NCBI GenBank assembly: GCA_963726105.1
Contig: CAVSBJ010000019.1
Span: 62,001-126,000 of the forward strand
Reading direction: 5' to 3'
From: Roseiarcus sp963726105
GTDB lineage: Bacteria > Pseudomonadota > Alphaproteobacteria > Rhizobiales > Beijerinckiaceae
DNA: 64,000 nt
Part shown: positions 25,143 to 34,711 of the stretch, piece by piece
Numbering within the stretch: position 1 is the stretch's first letter
How the letters are laid out: each line of letters opens with the position of its first letter
Translations under genes and position numbers: made by a program
The notes under the pieces: model-generated
The model's input: only the letters and a program-made list of their open reading frames with translations
Told to the model about the DNA's origin: nothing
Database searches by the model: none

Positions 25143-26678
25143 ATGAAACTCTCCAGCGCCGAAACGGAACTCAAGCTCGCGCTCTCCCCTTCGGTCGCCA
25201 AAGCCGTGTTCTCGCTTCCGGTTTTCCTGCAGCATCGGTCCGGCAAGTCAAAATCCCAGCTCCTCGTCACCACCTATTTCGAAACACAGGAGAAGGATCT
25301 TGCGCGACGGGGCGTCACGCTGCGCATCCGGCAGGCCGACGACGAGCGTATCCAGACGGTGAAGTCGGCCCGCGCCAGCGGCGTCGCCAATTCTCGCGGC
25401 GAATGGGAATGGCGTGTCGAAAGCGCAACGCCTGACCTTCGGCTTCTCAAAAGTGCGCCGATCGCCGACCTCTTCGCCGATGTGTCCGAGGACCGATTGG
25501 AGCCGGTCGTGGTGACCGATGTCACTCGGACCACGCAAGTTTTGGAGGTCGATGGGGACATCGTCGAGGCGGCGCTCGATCTCGGCTCGATCATCGCGGG
25601 AAAAGCGAAGCAGGACATTTGCGAGCTCGAACTCGAGCTGCGCGACGGAACGCCATTGTCGCTCTACCGCCTGGCGCTCGAGCTGAATTCGGCCATTCCG
25701 TTCGACATCGAAGTCGAGAGCAAGGCTGCGCGCGGCTTTCGTCTCAAGGAAGGCTCGCCGCCGCAAGCGAGCAAGCCCTCGGCGATGCGCCTCAAGCCCG
25801 GCGATCCGGCGATTGAGGTTCTTCGCGCGATCGTCGAGGAAACGCTCGGTCACCTGCTGACGAACCAGCCGGCGGCTCTCGCTGGAGATCCGGAAGGCGT
25901 CCATCAAGTGCGGATCGCGGTCCGCCGCATCCGATCGGCGCTGAGGCTTTTTTCACCGCATCTTGAGTCGCATGCGATGCGCTTGTTCGAGGACGAGCTT
26001 CGCCACGCCGGCCGGACGATCGGCGAGGCCCGCGACTGGGACGTCTTTTGCGACGAAATCCTGCCGCAGGTCTCGGAAAGTCCAAAGGCTCGAAAATTTG
26101 CCGAGATGATGCGGCCGGCCGCCGAGGCGCGCCGCGCCGCAGCGCACGAGACCTGCGTCCGGCAATTGCGAGACCCATCCTTCCGGGCTCTGGTGTTGGG
26201 GCTCGCCGCCTGGCTCGAGGAGGGGCGCAAGAACAGCGAACAGGTCGGCGGCAAGGCGTTGAAGCGCGACATCGAGGACATTGCCGAAAAGCTGCTCGAT
26301 GGCCTCGACGCCAAGACGATGAAGCGCGGGCGGGCGGTTCGTTCGGACGCCGAGGCGGCGGAGCTACACCCGTTACGAAAATCTCTGAAGAAGCTTCGCT
26401 ACAGCATCGAGTTCCTGGAATCGATCTACCGTCCCAAGCAGGTGAAGCCGTTCCTCCGCCGCCTCAGGAAGCTGCAGGACGCTTTGGGCGAGATCAACGA
26501 CGCCGCAATGGCGACGCGACTTGCCGAAGGCCTTGCGGCGGACAAGCATCTCGAGCTCGCCCCGTCCGTTGCGGCCATCTCCTTGAGCCAGGGGAGCGTG
26601 GCTAGCGGCGCGATGAGGGCCTTGGCGAAAAGTTGGCGGGCTTATTCTGACGAGCCGCGCTTTTGGCGGCGCGCCTGA
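25143..26678 (+). CDS. CYTH-CHAD domain protein
   Basis: 511 residues. N-terminal CYTH (triphosphate tunnel) domain, about 5-205, begins with the ExExK signature (Glu7, Glu9, Lys11) and has alternating charged strands (RQADDERIQTVK, WEWRV, ELELELRDG). The C-terminal CHAD domain, about 225-505, is helical with conserved His and basic residues (VHQVRIAVRRIRSALRLF, ARDWDVFCDE, LHPLRKSLKKLRY, LQDALGEINDAA). CHAD domains bind polyphosphate granules; CYTH domains hydrolyse triphosphate or act as adenylate cyclases. Possible role in polyphosphate metabolism. Monocistronic, 70 bases after nrsF copy 2. Confidence 0.9.
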   Translation: MKLSSAETELKLALSPSVAKAVFSLPVFLQHRSGKSKSQLLVTTYFETQEKDLARRGVTLRIRQADDERIQTVKSARASGVANSRGEWEWRVESATPDLRLLKSAPIADLFADVSEDRLEPVVVTDVTRTTQVLEVDGDIVEAALDLGSIIAGKAKQDICELELELRDGTPLSLYRLALELNSAIPFDIEVESKAARGFRLKEGSPPQASKPSAMRLKPGDPAIEVLRAIVEETLGHLLTNQPAALAGDPEGVHQVRIAVRRIRSALRLFSPHLESHAMRLFEDELRHAGRTIGEARDWDVFCDEILPQVSESPKARKFAEMMRPAAEARRAAAHETCVRQLRDPSFRALVLGLAAWLEEGRKNSEQVGGKALKRDIEDIAEKLLDGLDAKTMKRGRAVRSDAEAAELHPLRKSLKKLRYSIEFLESIYRPKQVKPFLRRLRKLQDALGEINDAAMATRLAEGLAADKHLELAPSVAAISLSQGSVASGAMRALAKSWRAYSDEPRFWRRA

Positions 26679-26705
26679 GCCGGCGGAGTCCGACGACCCG
26701 CCGGG

Positions 26706-27362
26706 CTATTTCTTGATGATCGGGTCGAGGATCGCCTTCAGCTGGTCGATGCTGAGTTCTCCGCCATAGACCTTGCCGTCGATGACGAAGGTTGGCGTGC
26801 CGGTCATCTTGATCTCGTCGGTCGCCCGCTTTTCGACGGCCACCATGGCGTCGGCCTTCTTTTGATCCTTGAGGCACGCCATCGCCTGATCGTGGGTGAG
26901 GCCGGCCGGGCGCATGGCGGCGATCAACGGCTCGAGCGGCTTGTCGACGAACGCCCACTTGTCCTGCTGGCTGAACAGAAGCTCGATGGCCGCGAACGCC
27001 TTGTCGTCGCCGACGCAGCGCGCGAGCAGGAAAGCCGCAACGTCGAGCGAGTTGCGCGAGAATTCGCGGAAGATGAATCGGACCTTGCCGGTGTCGATGT
27101 AGTCCTTCTTCAGCTCGGGAAAGATCTCGCGGCTGAAGGTGGCGCAATGGGGGCAGGTCAGCGAGCCATATTCGACGACTGGCACGCCCGACGGGTCGCC
27201 CACCGTCAGTTCGGGCAACGCGCCAGGCTTGAGGACCGTCGCCATGTCCACCGTTCGATCGGGCTCGGGCGCCGCACCGGCGGCCAGAGCGACATTCGCG
27301 GCGAGCGCCGCGGCGGAAAAGACAGCGACGAAGGCGAAACGGCGAAGCGAGGCGAAGGCCAA
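26706..27362 (-). CDS. DsbA-family thiol:disulfide oxidoreductase, TTG start
   Basis: 218 residues. Signal peptide about 5-28 (FAFVAVFSAAALAANVALA), then a thioredoxin fold with helical insert: EYGSLTCPHCATF (active site Cys70-Pro-His-Cys73), RFIFREFSRN, and cis-Pro loop MTGTPTFVIDGKVYGG. The CPHC site suggests an oxidant of periplasmic proteins. The start is TTG 27362: AAGGAG lies 6 bases upstream and the signal peptide follows directly. The frame stays open to 29084, but that is antisense to other genes. No dsbB is nearby. Confidence 0.85.
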   Translation of the reverse strand: MAFASLRRFAFVAVFSAAALAANVALAAGAAPEPDRTVDMATVLKPGALPELTVGDPSGVPVVEYGSLTCPHCATFSREIFPELKKDYIDTGKVRFIFREFSRNSLDVAAFLLARCVGDDKAFAAIELLFSQQDKWAFVDKPLEPLIAAMRPAGLTHDQAMACLKDQKKADAMVAVEKRATDEIKMTGTPTFVIDGKVYGGELSIDQLKAILDPIIKK

Positions 27363-27584
27363 ATCGGGCTCCTTGAAGACAGGAACGGTTGGGACGGCGG
27401 ACAAATGCGCATAAAGGGATGCGAGCGGCAAGTGCGCGGTCCACAAGGCCCGAGGCGAAGCTGGCGGCTCTGGGCGCCCCCGGCTCACAAGCGCGTGACT
27501 GGCGCGGCCGGTCACCTTGGCCCACCTCAGCTGGCATGTTAGGGCCGCGGGCGAATAACTCGACAATCGAACGACGAGGGCGCG

Positions 27585-28643
27585 ATGGAATACCGGCAAC
27601 TCGGCAATTCGGGCCTCAAGGTTTCGGTGCTGACGATGGGCACGATGACCTTTGGCGGCAAAGGAAACTTCGCCAAGGTCGGCAACCTCCAGATCGACGA
27701 TGTGCGCAAGCTGATCGACATCGTCGCCGACGCCGGCGTCAATCTCATCGACACCGCCAACGTCTATTCCGGCGGCGGCTCGGAGGAATTGATCGGCGAG
27801 GCGATGGGAGGGACGCGCAAGCCCGGCATGCTGATCGCCACCAAGGCGCGCTTTCCGATGGGGGAGGGGCCGAACGATCGGGGCCTTTCGCGCTGGCATC
27901 TCATCCGCGAATGCGAGGCGAGCCTTAAGCGCCTGCGCACCGATGTCATCGACCTCTATCAGGTGCATCAGTGGGATGGCCTGACGCCGCTCGAGGAGAC
28001 GATGGAGGCGCTCGACAGTCTCGTGCGCTCGGGCAAGGTGCGCTACGTCGGCTGTTCGAACTGGTCCGGCTGGCACATGATGAAGGCGATGGAGGTGGCG
28101 CGCCGCGATGGCCGCATCCCCTTCGTGTCGGAGCAGATTCACTACACGCTTCAGGCGCGCGAAGCGGAATACGAACTCATTCCCGTCGCCCTCGACCAGA
28201 AGCTCGCGGTCCTGGTGTGGAGCCCGATCGCCGGGGGCCTCCTGTCTGGCAAGCACCGCCGCAACAAGGCGGCGCCGGAAGGAAGCCGTCAGATGGCGGG
28301 CTGGAAGGAGCCGCCGGTTCGCGACGAGAACGCGCTGTGGACTATCGTGGACGAACTGGTGGCGATCGCCGAAGCGCATCGCGTTTCGGGGGCGCAGATC
28401 GCATTGGCATGGCTGCTCGGACGGCCGGGGGTGACGTCGCTGGTCATCGGCGGGCGGACCGAGGCGCAGTTCCGCGACAATCTCGCCTCTGTCGACGTGA
28501 AGCTCGCTGACGATGAGCGCGCGCGCCTCGACAAGGTGAGCCAGCCGCCGCTCATCTACCCCTATTGGCATCAGTCGCAGGCGGCGAAGGACCGCCTCGG
28601 ACCTGCCGACCTCGCGCTGCATGCGCCATTCATGAAGGGGTGA
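27585..28643 (+). CDS. Aldo/keto reductase
   Basis: 352-residue NADPH-dependent TIM-barrel oxidoreductase. Catalytic tetrad regions: LIDTANVYSGGGSEELIGEA (Asp and Tyr), LIATKARF (Lys), DLYQVHQWDGLTPLEETMEAL (His). C-terminal cofactor part: VIGGRTEAQFRDNL. Closest in style to the YakC/Tas-like aldo/keto reductases; substrate unknown. Divergent from the DsbA-like gene across 222 bases that contain no other gene. Confidence 0.9.
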   Translation: MEYRQLGNSGLKVSVLTMGTMTFGGKGNFAKVGNLQIDDVRKLIDIVADAGVNLIDTANVYSGGGSEELIGEAMGGTRKPGMLIATKARFPMGEGPNDRGLSRWHLIRECEASLKRLRTDVIDLYQVHQWDGLTPLEETMEALDSLVRSGKVRYVGCSNWSGWHMMKAMEVARRDGRIPFVSEQIHYTLQAREAEYELIPVALDQKLAVLVWSPIAGGLLSGKHRRNKAAPEGSRQMAGWKEPPVRDENALWTIVDELVAIAEAHRVSGAQIALAWLLGRPGVTSLVIGGRTEAQFRDNLASVDVKLADDERARLDKVSQPPLIYPYWHQSQAAKDRLGPADLALHAPFMKG

Positions 28644-28728
28644 GCGGCGCGGCGGCGCGCGACCCGGCCTGGCTGGTCTTCCCCTCTCTGCAAGTGTAAG
28701 CAGGCCGGAGCCGGAACGAGGATCGAAC

Positions 28729-31185
28729 ATGTTGGGGGAGAGCAAGGCGGCGTTGAGGGCGTCGGTTTTTTTGTCCTTGGCGAGCGTCCTCGCTCTCGGT
28801 CCGACGCAGGTCGCCACCGCGGACGACAAACCGGTCGGGCCGCCGAGCGTTTCCGTCCTGCCGTTCCCGGACCCCGTCTTCAAGGGCAAGATCGGGCGAA
28901 CGACCGCCAACTCGAAACCCGATTTTCCGCAGCCTGTCAGCCCGCCAGCAGGCGCGCCCAATATTCTGCTGATCCTGACCGATGACGTGGGCTTCGGCGC
29001 GTCGAGCGCCTTCGGCGGCCCGGTTCCGACGCCGACTTTAGAAGCGCTCGCTGCGAAGGGCCTCAAATACAACGAGTTCAACACGACCGCGCTCTGCTCG
29101 CCGACGCGCGCCGCGCTCTTGACCGGGCGCGATCAGCACAAAGCCCATCAAGGGATCATCATGGAGCGAAGCCTCGGCTATCCGGGTTACGATTCGTTGA
29201 TGCCGAAGAGCACGGGCACGATCGCCGAAATCCTGCGCGGCAACGGCTACAGCACGGCGTGGTTCGGCAAGAACCACAATGTGCCGGGCTGGCAGAGCAG
29301 CGCGGCCGGCCCGTTCGACCTTTGGCCGACCGGCCTTGGCTTCGACTATTTCTACGGTTTCATCGGCGGCGACACCGACCAATGGGATCCGACGCTGTTC
29401 GAGAACACGGCGCCCATTGAGCCGAAGGAAAGACTGACCGGCGCGGCGAAGGCGGCCTACAATCTGGATTCCGATCTGGCCGATCAGGCGATCCACTGGA
29501 TTGAGCAGCAGCATTCGCTGGCGCCGAACAAACCGTTCTTCGCCTATTACGCTCCCGGCGCGACGCACGCGCCCCATCACGTCCCCAAGGATTGGATCGC
29601 GAAATTCAAGGGCCAGTTCGATCAGGGCTGGGACAAGCTGCGCGAAGAAACTTTTGCGCGCCAGAAGACGCTCGGAATCATTCCGCAGGACGCGATCCTG
29701 ACGCCGCGCCCGGCGAATCTGCCCCCGTGGGACTCGCTCGACGCGAAGCACAAGGACCTGTTCGCCCACATGGCGGAGGTCTACGCCGCCTTTCTCGCTT
29801 ATGATGATCATAACATCGGCAGGGTGATCGACGCGGTCACGCAAGAAGGGCTCGCTGACAATACGCTGATCATCTTCATCGAGGGCGACAACGGCGGCAG
29901 CGCGGAGGGAACGCTGCAAGGGACCGCGAATGAAATCGCGACGATCGGCAACCGTTCACCCGAAACCTTCGACTATCTTTATTCGATCAAAGACGAACTC
30001 GGCGGTCCGCTCTATTACAACCACATGCCGGTGCCCTGGTCCTGGGCCTTCAACACGCCGTTCCAATGGACGAAGCGCTACGCCAGCCATTTCGGCGGCA
30101 CCCGCAACGGCATGGTGATGAGTTGGCCGAAGCGGATCAAGGGTGATGGCGGACTCCGCCAGCAGTTCCACTATGTGACCGACATCATGCCGACGATACT
30201 CGAGGCGGCTGGAATCCAGGCTCCAGAATCGATCAACGGCGTGCAGCAATTGCCCATCGACGGAACCTCGATGGCTTACACATGGGATCACGCCGATGCG
30301 CCGTCGCAGCGGACGACGCAGTTGTTCGAGATGTTCGGCAATCGCGGCATCTATCACGACGGCTGGATGGCCTCGACCACGCCGCTCGTCTTCGCCTGGG
30401 AGCCAGAGCCCAAGGGAATAACTCCCGAGAGCTTCAACTGGGAGCTTTACGATCTGACGAAAGATTTTTCGCAAGGCGATGACCTCGCCAGGGCGGAGCC
30501 GGCGAAGCTCAGGGCAATGGAGGAATTGTGGTGGGCGGAGGCTGGGCGCAACGACGCGCTGCCTTTGAACTTCAGCCCGCAGGCGACCGTCGAAGCCGTC
30601 TTCCAACGGCCGAGCCTCACGCGCGGGCGCAATCATTTCGTTTACCGGCAGGGCACGGTGCGCATCCCCGAGGGCACGGCCCCGACCATCAAGAACACGT
30701 CCTACACGATCACCGCGAAGCTCAACGTGCCGGCTGAGAGCGCAGATGGCGTCATCGTCACGCAGGGCGGCCGGTTCGCCGGCTGGGGCCTCGTCGTGCT
30801 CGATGGCAAGCCGGTCTGGGCCTACAAGAACACCCAGCAGCCGAACGACGGCATTCGCATGTCTGGGTCTCAGAAGCTCGCGCCCGGCGACCACACCATC
30901 ACATTGACTTTCGCTTACGACGGCAAAAAAGGCGAAGTCGGCAAGGGCGGCGAATATGTGATGAAGGTTGACGGCGCCGAGGTCGCGCGGAGCCGGATCG
31001 ATCGCACGGTGCCCTACATCTACTCGGTCGACGAGACGCTCGACGTCGGCGAGGATCGCGGCACGCCGATCCTCGAAGATTACGCCGACCGGATGCCCTT
31101 CGCCTATACCGGCAGGATCGCCGAGGTCGACATCGACCTCGGGTCTGCGAATGTCGACGCGGACATCGACGAGCCCGACCCATAA
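28729..31185 (+). CDS. Arylsulfatase, exported
   Basis: 818 residues. Signal peptide about 1-31. Sulfatase core: LILTDDVGFG (metal-binding Asp85-Asp86), ALCSPTRAALLTGR with Cys123 in CxPxR, the residue converted to formylglycine, a WFGKNHNVPG lysine motif, and GDNGGSAEG. A C-terminal beta-rich domain from about 600 ends the protein. It would hydrolyse aryl or alkyl sulfate esters in the periplasm. Followed by a second sulfatase of similar length, 104 bases away. No sulfatase-modifying enzyme gene is visible in the window. Confidence 0.9.
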   Translation: MLGESKAALRASVFLSLASVLALGPTQVATADDKPVGPPSVSVLPFPDPVFKGKIGRTTANSKPDFPQPVSPPAGAPNILLILTDDVGFGASSAFGGPVPTPTLEALAAKGLKYNEFNTTALCSPTRAALLTGRDQHKAHQGIIMERSLGYPGYDSLMPKSTGTIAEILRGNGYSTAWFGKNHNVPGWQSSAAGPFDLWPTGLGFDYFYGFIGGDTDQWDPTLFENTAPIEPKERLTGAAKAAYNLDSDLADQAIHWIEQQHSLAPNKPFFAYYAPGATHAPHHVPKDWIAKFKGQFDQGWDKLREETFARQKTLGIIPQDAILTPRPANLPPWDSLDAKHKDLFAHMAEVYAAFLAYDDHNIGRVIDAVTQEGLADNTLIIFIEGDNGGSAEGTLQGTANEIATIGNRSPETFDYLYSIKDELGGPLYYNHMPVPWSWAFNTPFQWTKRYASHFGGTRNGMVMSWPKRIKGDGGLRQQFHYVTDIMPTILEAAGIQAPESINGVQQLPIDGTSMAYTWDHADAPSQRTTQLFEMFGNRGIYHDGWMASTTPLVFAWEPEPKGITPESFNWELYDLTKDFSQGDDLARAEPAKLRAMEELWWAEAGRNDALPLNFSPQATVEAVFQRPSLTRGRNHFVYRQGTVRIPEGTAPTIKNTSYTITAKLNVPAESADGVIVTQGGRFAGWGLVVLDGKPVWAYKNTQQPNDGIRMSGSQKLAPGDHTITLTFAYDGKKGEVGKGGEYVMKVDGAEVARSRIDRTVPYIYSVDETLDVGEDRGTPILEDYADRMPFAYTGRIAEVDIDLGSANVDADIDEPDP

Positions 31186-31289
31186 GCGGGTCGTCCCTTC
31201 ACATTCGGGTCGCGCGGCCGGCCGCCTTGCCTAGCGGCTCTCCCGATGGCAATGAGTGCCGAACGAATTTGGGGTGGAGGGAACAGCAC

Positions 31290-33656
31290 ATGGCGCTCAA
31301 GGAATATAAGCCCGGAACAACATTCCCCGGCCGCATGGGCCGCACGATCGGCGAATCCGAGCCGGCATGGCCGTCGCCCCTTCGCGCCAAAGAGGGCGCG
31401 CCGAACGTTCTCTTCATCGTCATCGACGATACCGGATTCGGCCAGCTCGGCTGCTACGGCTCGCCGATCGCCACGCCGAATATCGACAAGCTCGCCAAGA
31501 ACGGTCTCCTGTTCAACAACATGCATACGACGGCGCTCTGTTCGCCATCGCGCTCATGCATTCTGACCGGCCGCAACCACCACTCCAACGCGATGTCCTG
31601 CATCACCGAGGGATCGACCGGCTTTCCCGGCGGCAACGGCGCGATCCCGTTCGAGAACGGCTTTCTGTCGGAGATGCTGCTGCAGCAGGGCTACGCCACC
31701 TACTGCCTCGGCAAATGGCACCTGACGCCGTCCGAGCAGATCAGCGCAGCCGGCCCCTATGACCGTTGGCCGCTCGGGCGCGGCTTCGAGCGCTATTACG
31801 GCTTTCTCGGCGGCGACACGCATCAATATTATCCCGACCTCGTCTACGACAATCATCAGGTCGAGCCGCCAAAGACGCCGGAAGAAGGCTATCACCTGAC
31901 TGCCGATCTTGCCGACAAGGCGATCGGCTTCATCGCCGACCTGAAGCAGGTCGCTCCCGACAAGCCGTTCTTTCTCTATTTCGCGCCGGGCGCGAACCAT
32001 GCGCCCCATCATGTTCCGAAGGAATGGGCGGACAAATACAAGGGCAAGTTCGACGAGGGCTGGGACGTCTATCGCGAGACGGTGTTCGCGCGGCAGAAAG
32101 AGCTCGGAATCATGCCCAAGGACGCCAAGCTCTCGCGCCACGACCCGGACGTGCAGGAATGGGCCAAGCTGCCGGCGGACGAGCGCAAACTTTATGCGCG
32201 CATGATGGAAGTGTTCGCGGGCTTCTGCGAGCACATGGATCATCACGTCGGGCGGCTGATCGATTTCCTCGAAGAGATGGGCGAACTCGACAATACCTTG
32301 GTCATGTTCATCTCCGACAACGGCGCGAGTTCCGAGGGTGGACCGAACGGGTCGGTCAACGAGAACAAGTTCTTCAACAACGTGCCGGACGATCTGAAGC
32401 AGAATCTGGCGGCGATCGACGAACTCGGCGGCCCCAAATATTTCAATCACTACGCCTGGGGATGGACGCACGCCGGCAACACGCCGTTCAAGCGCTGGAA
32501 GCGCGAGACCTATCGCGGCGGCACTGCCGACCCGTTCATCGTTCACTGGCCCAAAGGGCTCAAGAACACGGGCAAGGTCTGTCCCCAGTTCGCGCACGCG
32601 GTCGACATGGTCCCGACCGTGCTCGAGGCGCTTGCGGTCGAGCCGCCGACGCACATCCGGGGCGTCACCCAATCGCCGATCGAAGGCGTGAGCTTCGCCC
32701 ATGTCTTCCAGGACCTGAAGGCGGAAAGCCGCCACAAGACGCAATATTTCGAAATGTTCGCGCACCGGTCGATCTATCATGACGGCTGGCGGGCCGTGTG
32801 CCCGTTCCCCGGAGCTTCGTTCAAGGAGGGGGGCGCCTTCGGCTCGCTCACGCTGACCGAAGACATGCTGCGCGAACTCGACGCCAAGAACTGGGAGCTC
32901 TACGACCTTTCCAAGGACCCGACCGAGACGACCGATCTCGCCGCCTCAAACCGCGCGAAGCTGATCGAGATGATCGCGCTCTGGTACACGGAGGCGGGCA
33001 AGTACAACGTCTTCCCGCTCGACAGTCGCGGCACGATGCGGTTCGCCGACGAACGTCCGGAATTGACCAAGGCCCGCAAGACCTACGTCTACTATCCAGG
33101 CACGCAGATGATCCCGGAGAACGTCGCGGTGAAGCTCCTGAACAAGTCGCACAGTCTGACCGCGGATGTCGAGATTCCCAAGGGCGGCGCCAAGGGCGTG
33201 CTGATCTGCCACGGCGGCAACGTCGGCGGCTACACGCTCTTCGTGAAGGACAAGAAGCTTCACTACGTCCACAACTATGTCGGCGCCGAGGAATTCCACG
33301 TCGTGTCGAACGCGGACGTGCCCGAAGGCAAGGTGTCGCTCGCCTATGAGTTCGAGAAGACCGGCGAGCCCGACTTCAAGACTGGCAAGGGCGCCGCCGG
33401 CACGGCCCAGCTCTACATCAATAGGAAGCTCGTCGGCGAGACGACTCTGCCCTACACGGTGCCGCTCGCGCTCGGGATCGGCAGCGGCGTCTTCATCGGC
33501 CGCAATTCAGGCTCCCCGGTGAGCCACCTCTACGGGCCGCCGTTCGAATTCACGGGCGTGATCCATCAGGTGACGGTGGACGTTTCCGGCAAGCTGATCG
33601 AGGACAGCGAGGAGCAAAAGCACGCAGTCGCGAAAATGGCGATGGCGCGGCAGTAA
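31290..33656 (+). CDS. Arylsulfatase, no signal peptide
   Basis: 788 residues, same architecture as the preceding gene: FIVIDDTGFG (Asp46-Asp47), ALCSPSRSCILTGR with Cys84 as formylglycine precursor, CLGKWHLTP, SDNGASSEGG, then a C-terminal beta domain. It has no signal peptide, so it is probably cytosolic like Pseudomonas AtsA. Start at ATG 31290 because GGAGG precedes it; the open frame upstream to 31227 is not supported. Likely acts in sulfate scavenging with its neighbour, by analogy. Confidence 0.9.
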   Translation: MALKEYKPGTTFPGRMGRTIGESEPAWPSPLRAKEGAPNVLFIVIDDTGFGQLGCYGSPIATPNIDKLAKNGLLFNNMHTTALCSPSRSCILTGRNHHSNAMSCITEGSTGFPGGNGAIPFENGFLSEMLLQQGYATYCLGKWHLTPSEQISAAGPYDRWPLGRGFERYYGFLGGDTHQYYPDLVYDNHQVEPPKTPEEGYHLTADLADKAIGFIADLKQVAPDKPFFLYFAPGANHAPHHVPKEWADKYKGKFDEGWDVYRETVFARQKELGIMPKDAKLSRHDPDVQEWAKLPADERKLYARMMEVFAGFCEHMDHHVGRLIDFLEEMGELDNTLVMFISDNGASSEGGPNGSVNENKFFNNVPDDLKQNLAAIDELGGPKYFNHYAWGWTHAGNTPFKRWKRETYRGGTADPFIVHWPKGLKNTGKVCPQFAHAVDMVPTVLEALAVEPPTHIRGVTQSPIEGVSFAHVFQDLKAESRHKTQYFEMFAHRSIYHDGWRAVCPFPGASFKEGGAFGSLTLTEDMLRELDAKNWELYDLSKDPTETTDLAASNRAKLIEMIALWYTEAGKYNVFPLDSRGTMRFADERPELTKARKTYVYYPGTQMIPENVAVKLLNKSHSLTADVEIPKGGAKGVLICHGGNVGGYTLFVKDKKLHYVHNYVGAEEFHVVSNADVPEGKVSLAYEFEKTGEPDFKTGKGAAGTAQLYINRKLVGETTLPYTVPLALGIGSGVFIGRNSGSPVSHLYGPPFEFTGVIHQVTVDVSGKLIEDSEEQKHAVAKMAMARQ

Positions 33657-33663
33657 GCCCGCC

Positions 33664-34051
33664 ATGGCCGACGCGCCCTTCCCGCCGCTCAAGCGCGAAC
33701 CGCTGCTGGAGGAGGAATTGCCGCGCCGCGAACCCGACCGTGCGCCTGATCAAAGGCGCACGGATCAAATTCGCGGCCGGACAGCCGACGGGGTTGCATC
33801 GTCATCCGATCTCGACGGTGGGCGTGGTGACGGCCGGAAGCTTTCATCTTCATCTCGAAGGCAAGCCGGTTCAGCTTCTCAAAACCGGCGACAGCTTCTT
33901 CGAGCCGGCCGGCCACACGATTCTCAAGTTCGACAATGCTTCGGCCAGCGAGCCTGCTGAGATCGTCTGCTTCTATTTGGCGGACACGAAGGACAGGCCG
34001 CCGATCGAGATGCTCGCGGGCGGCATGGAGAGCCAGTTGGGCAAGACGTAG
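33664..34051 (+). CDS. Cupin-domain protein, apparent frameshift near its N-terminus
   Basis: From ATG 33664, 7 bases after the sulfatase stop, the frame gives PFPPLKREPLLEEELPRREP, a typical small-cupin N-terminus. At about 33737 the similarity passes to the next frame, VRLIKGARIKFAAGQ, PTGLHRHPISTVGVVTAGSFHLHL and GDSFFEPAGHTILKFDN, ending at 34051. The cupin box is intact (His-x-His and a C-terminal His). Without a frameshift the gene would start at GTG 33740 and lack about 25 residues. Substrate unknown; it closes the sulfatase gene group. Confidence 0.7.
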
Positions 34052-34139
34052 CTCGGCCCGAGGACCTTGCTGCTGTCTGCGGCGAATCTCAAGACTTGAG
34101 GCGCTTCGCGCAAGCCTCTTCGGCGAGTCGCCCGGGCGG

Positions 34140-34631
34140 CTAGTTCGGCGCGCCCAGTTTGATGAAGATCTCATCCTTGCCGAGGCTAAGCGTCACGCCA
34201 GTTTGCGTGCCCGTGAGGTGCATGACGACGCCGGCCTTGTTCTGGAGCCAAAGGTCGCTCGCCTGTGCGGTCTCGAGGCCGACCGCGCCCGTTCCCTCGA
34301 CCCATGCGCCGGAGAATTGAGAGACGTCGTCGAGCCTGTAGACGTCGCCCGTCACGGCGATCTTCGACACGCTGCCTGGCCCGATGACGGTTCCCAGCAC
34401 CTTGAAGGGATAGGTCCTGCCGTTGAACGTCAGCGCGCCCGTTCCGACCCCCATGCCGCCGGCGAAGATCTGCGTCATCGTGACCTTGCCCGAGGGGGTC
34501 AGGCCGGCGATGCTCTGAGCGGTCGGCGCCTGGATCGGAATCGGAGTCGACGCCGAGTTGCAGCCCGCAAGCGCGAGCGCGGCGAGCGCGGTCCCGACGG
34601 CCGCGGGCCAAAAACCAAATCTTCCGATCAT
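34140..34631 (-). CDS. Putative lipoprotein of unknown function
   Basis: 163 residues. Signal peptide with lipobox ALALAGC (Cys near residue 23) indicates lipid attachment. The mature part is beta-rich and alternates polar and hydrophobic residues (GALTFNGRTYPFKVLGTVIGPGS, KIAVTGDVYRLDDVSQFSGAW, GTQTGVTLSLG), reminiscent of small outer-membrane-associated barrels. No family was recognised. Start at ATG 34631, right at the signal peptide. Convergent with the cupin gene, and downstream of and on the same strand as phaZ... orientation places it after none of its operon partners. Confidence 0.65.
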   Translation of the reverse strand: MIGRFGFWPAAVGTALAALALAGCNSASTPIPIQAPTAQSIAGLTPSGKVTMTQIFAGGMGVGTGALTFNGRTYPFKVLGTVIGPGSVSKIAVTGDVYRLDDVSQFSGAWVEGTGAVGLETAQASDLWLQNKAGVVMHLTGTQTGVTLSLGKDEIFIKLGAPN

Positions 34632-34711
34632 GAAGCCCCAAGCCCGATTGCATACGGCGCGAATCGCCCGTGCAATTGTTTTAACTCGCCCCAATGCGAG
34701 CGTCTAATCCG

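Noticed and set aside
26706..29084. 792-codon open frame on the minus strand
   Set aside because: Only its last 218 codons (from TTG 27362) are a real DsbA-like gene; the rest is antisense to the aldo/keto reductase and arylsulfatase genes in GC-rich DNA.
34140..34631. Operon link between the lipoprotein gene and phaZ
   Set aside because: They share a strand with an 80-base gap, but nothing in function or overlap supports a link; the closing remark on orientation in that feature entry means only that it is the last minus-strand gene after phaZ.
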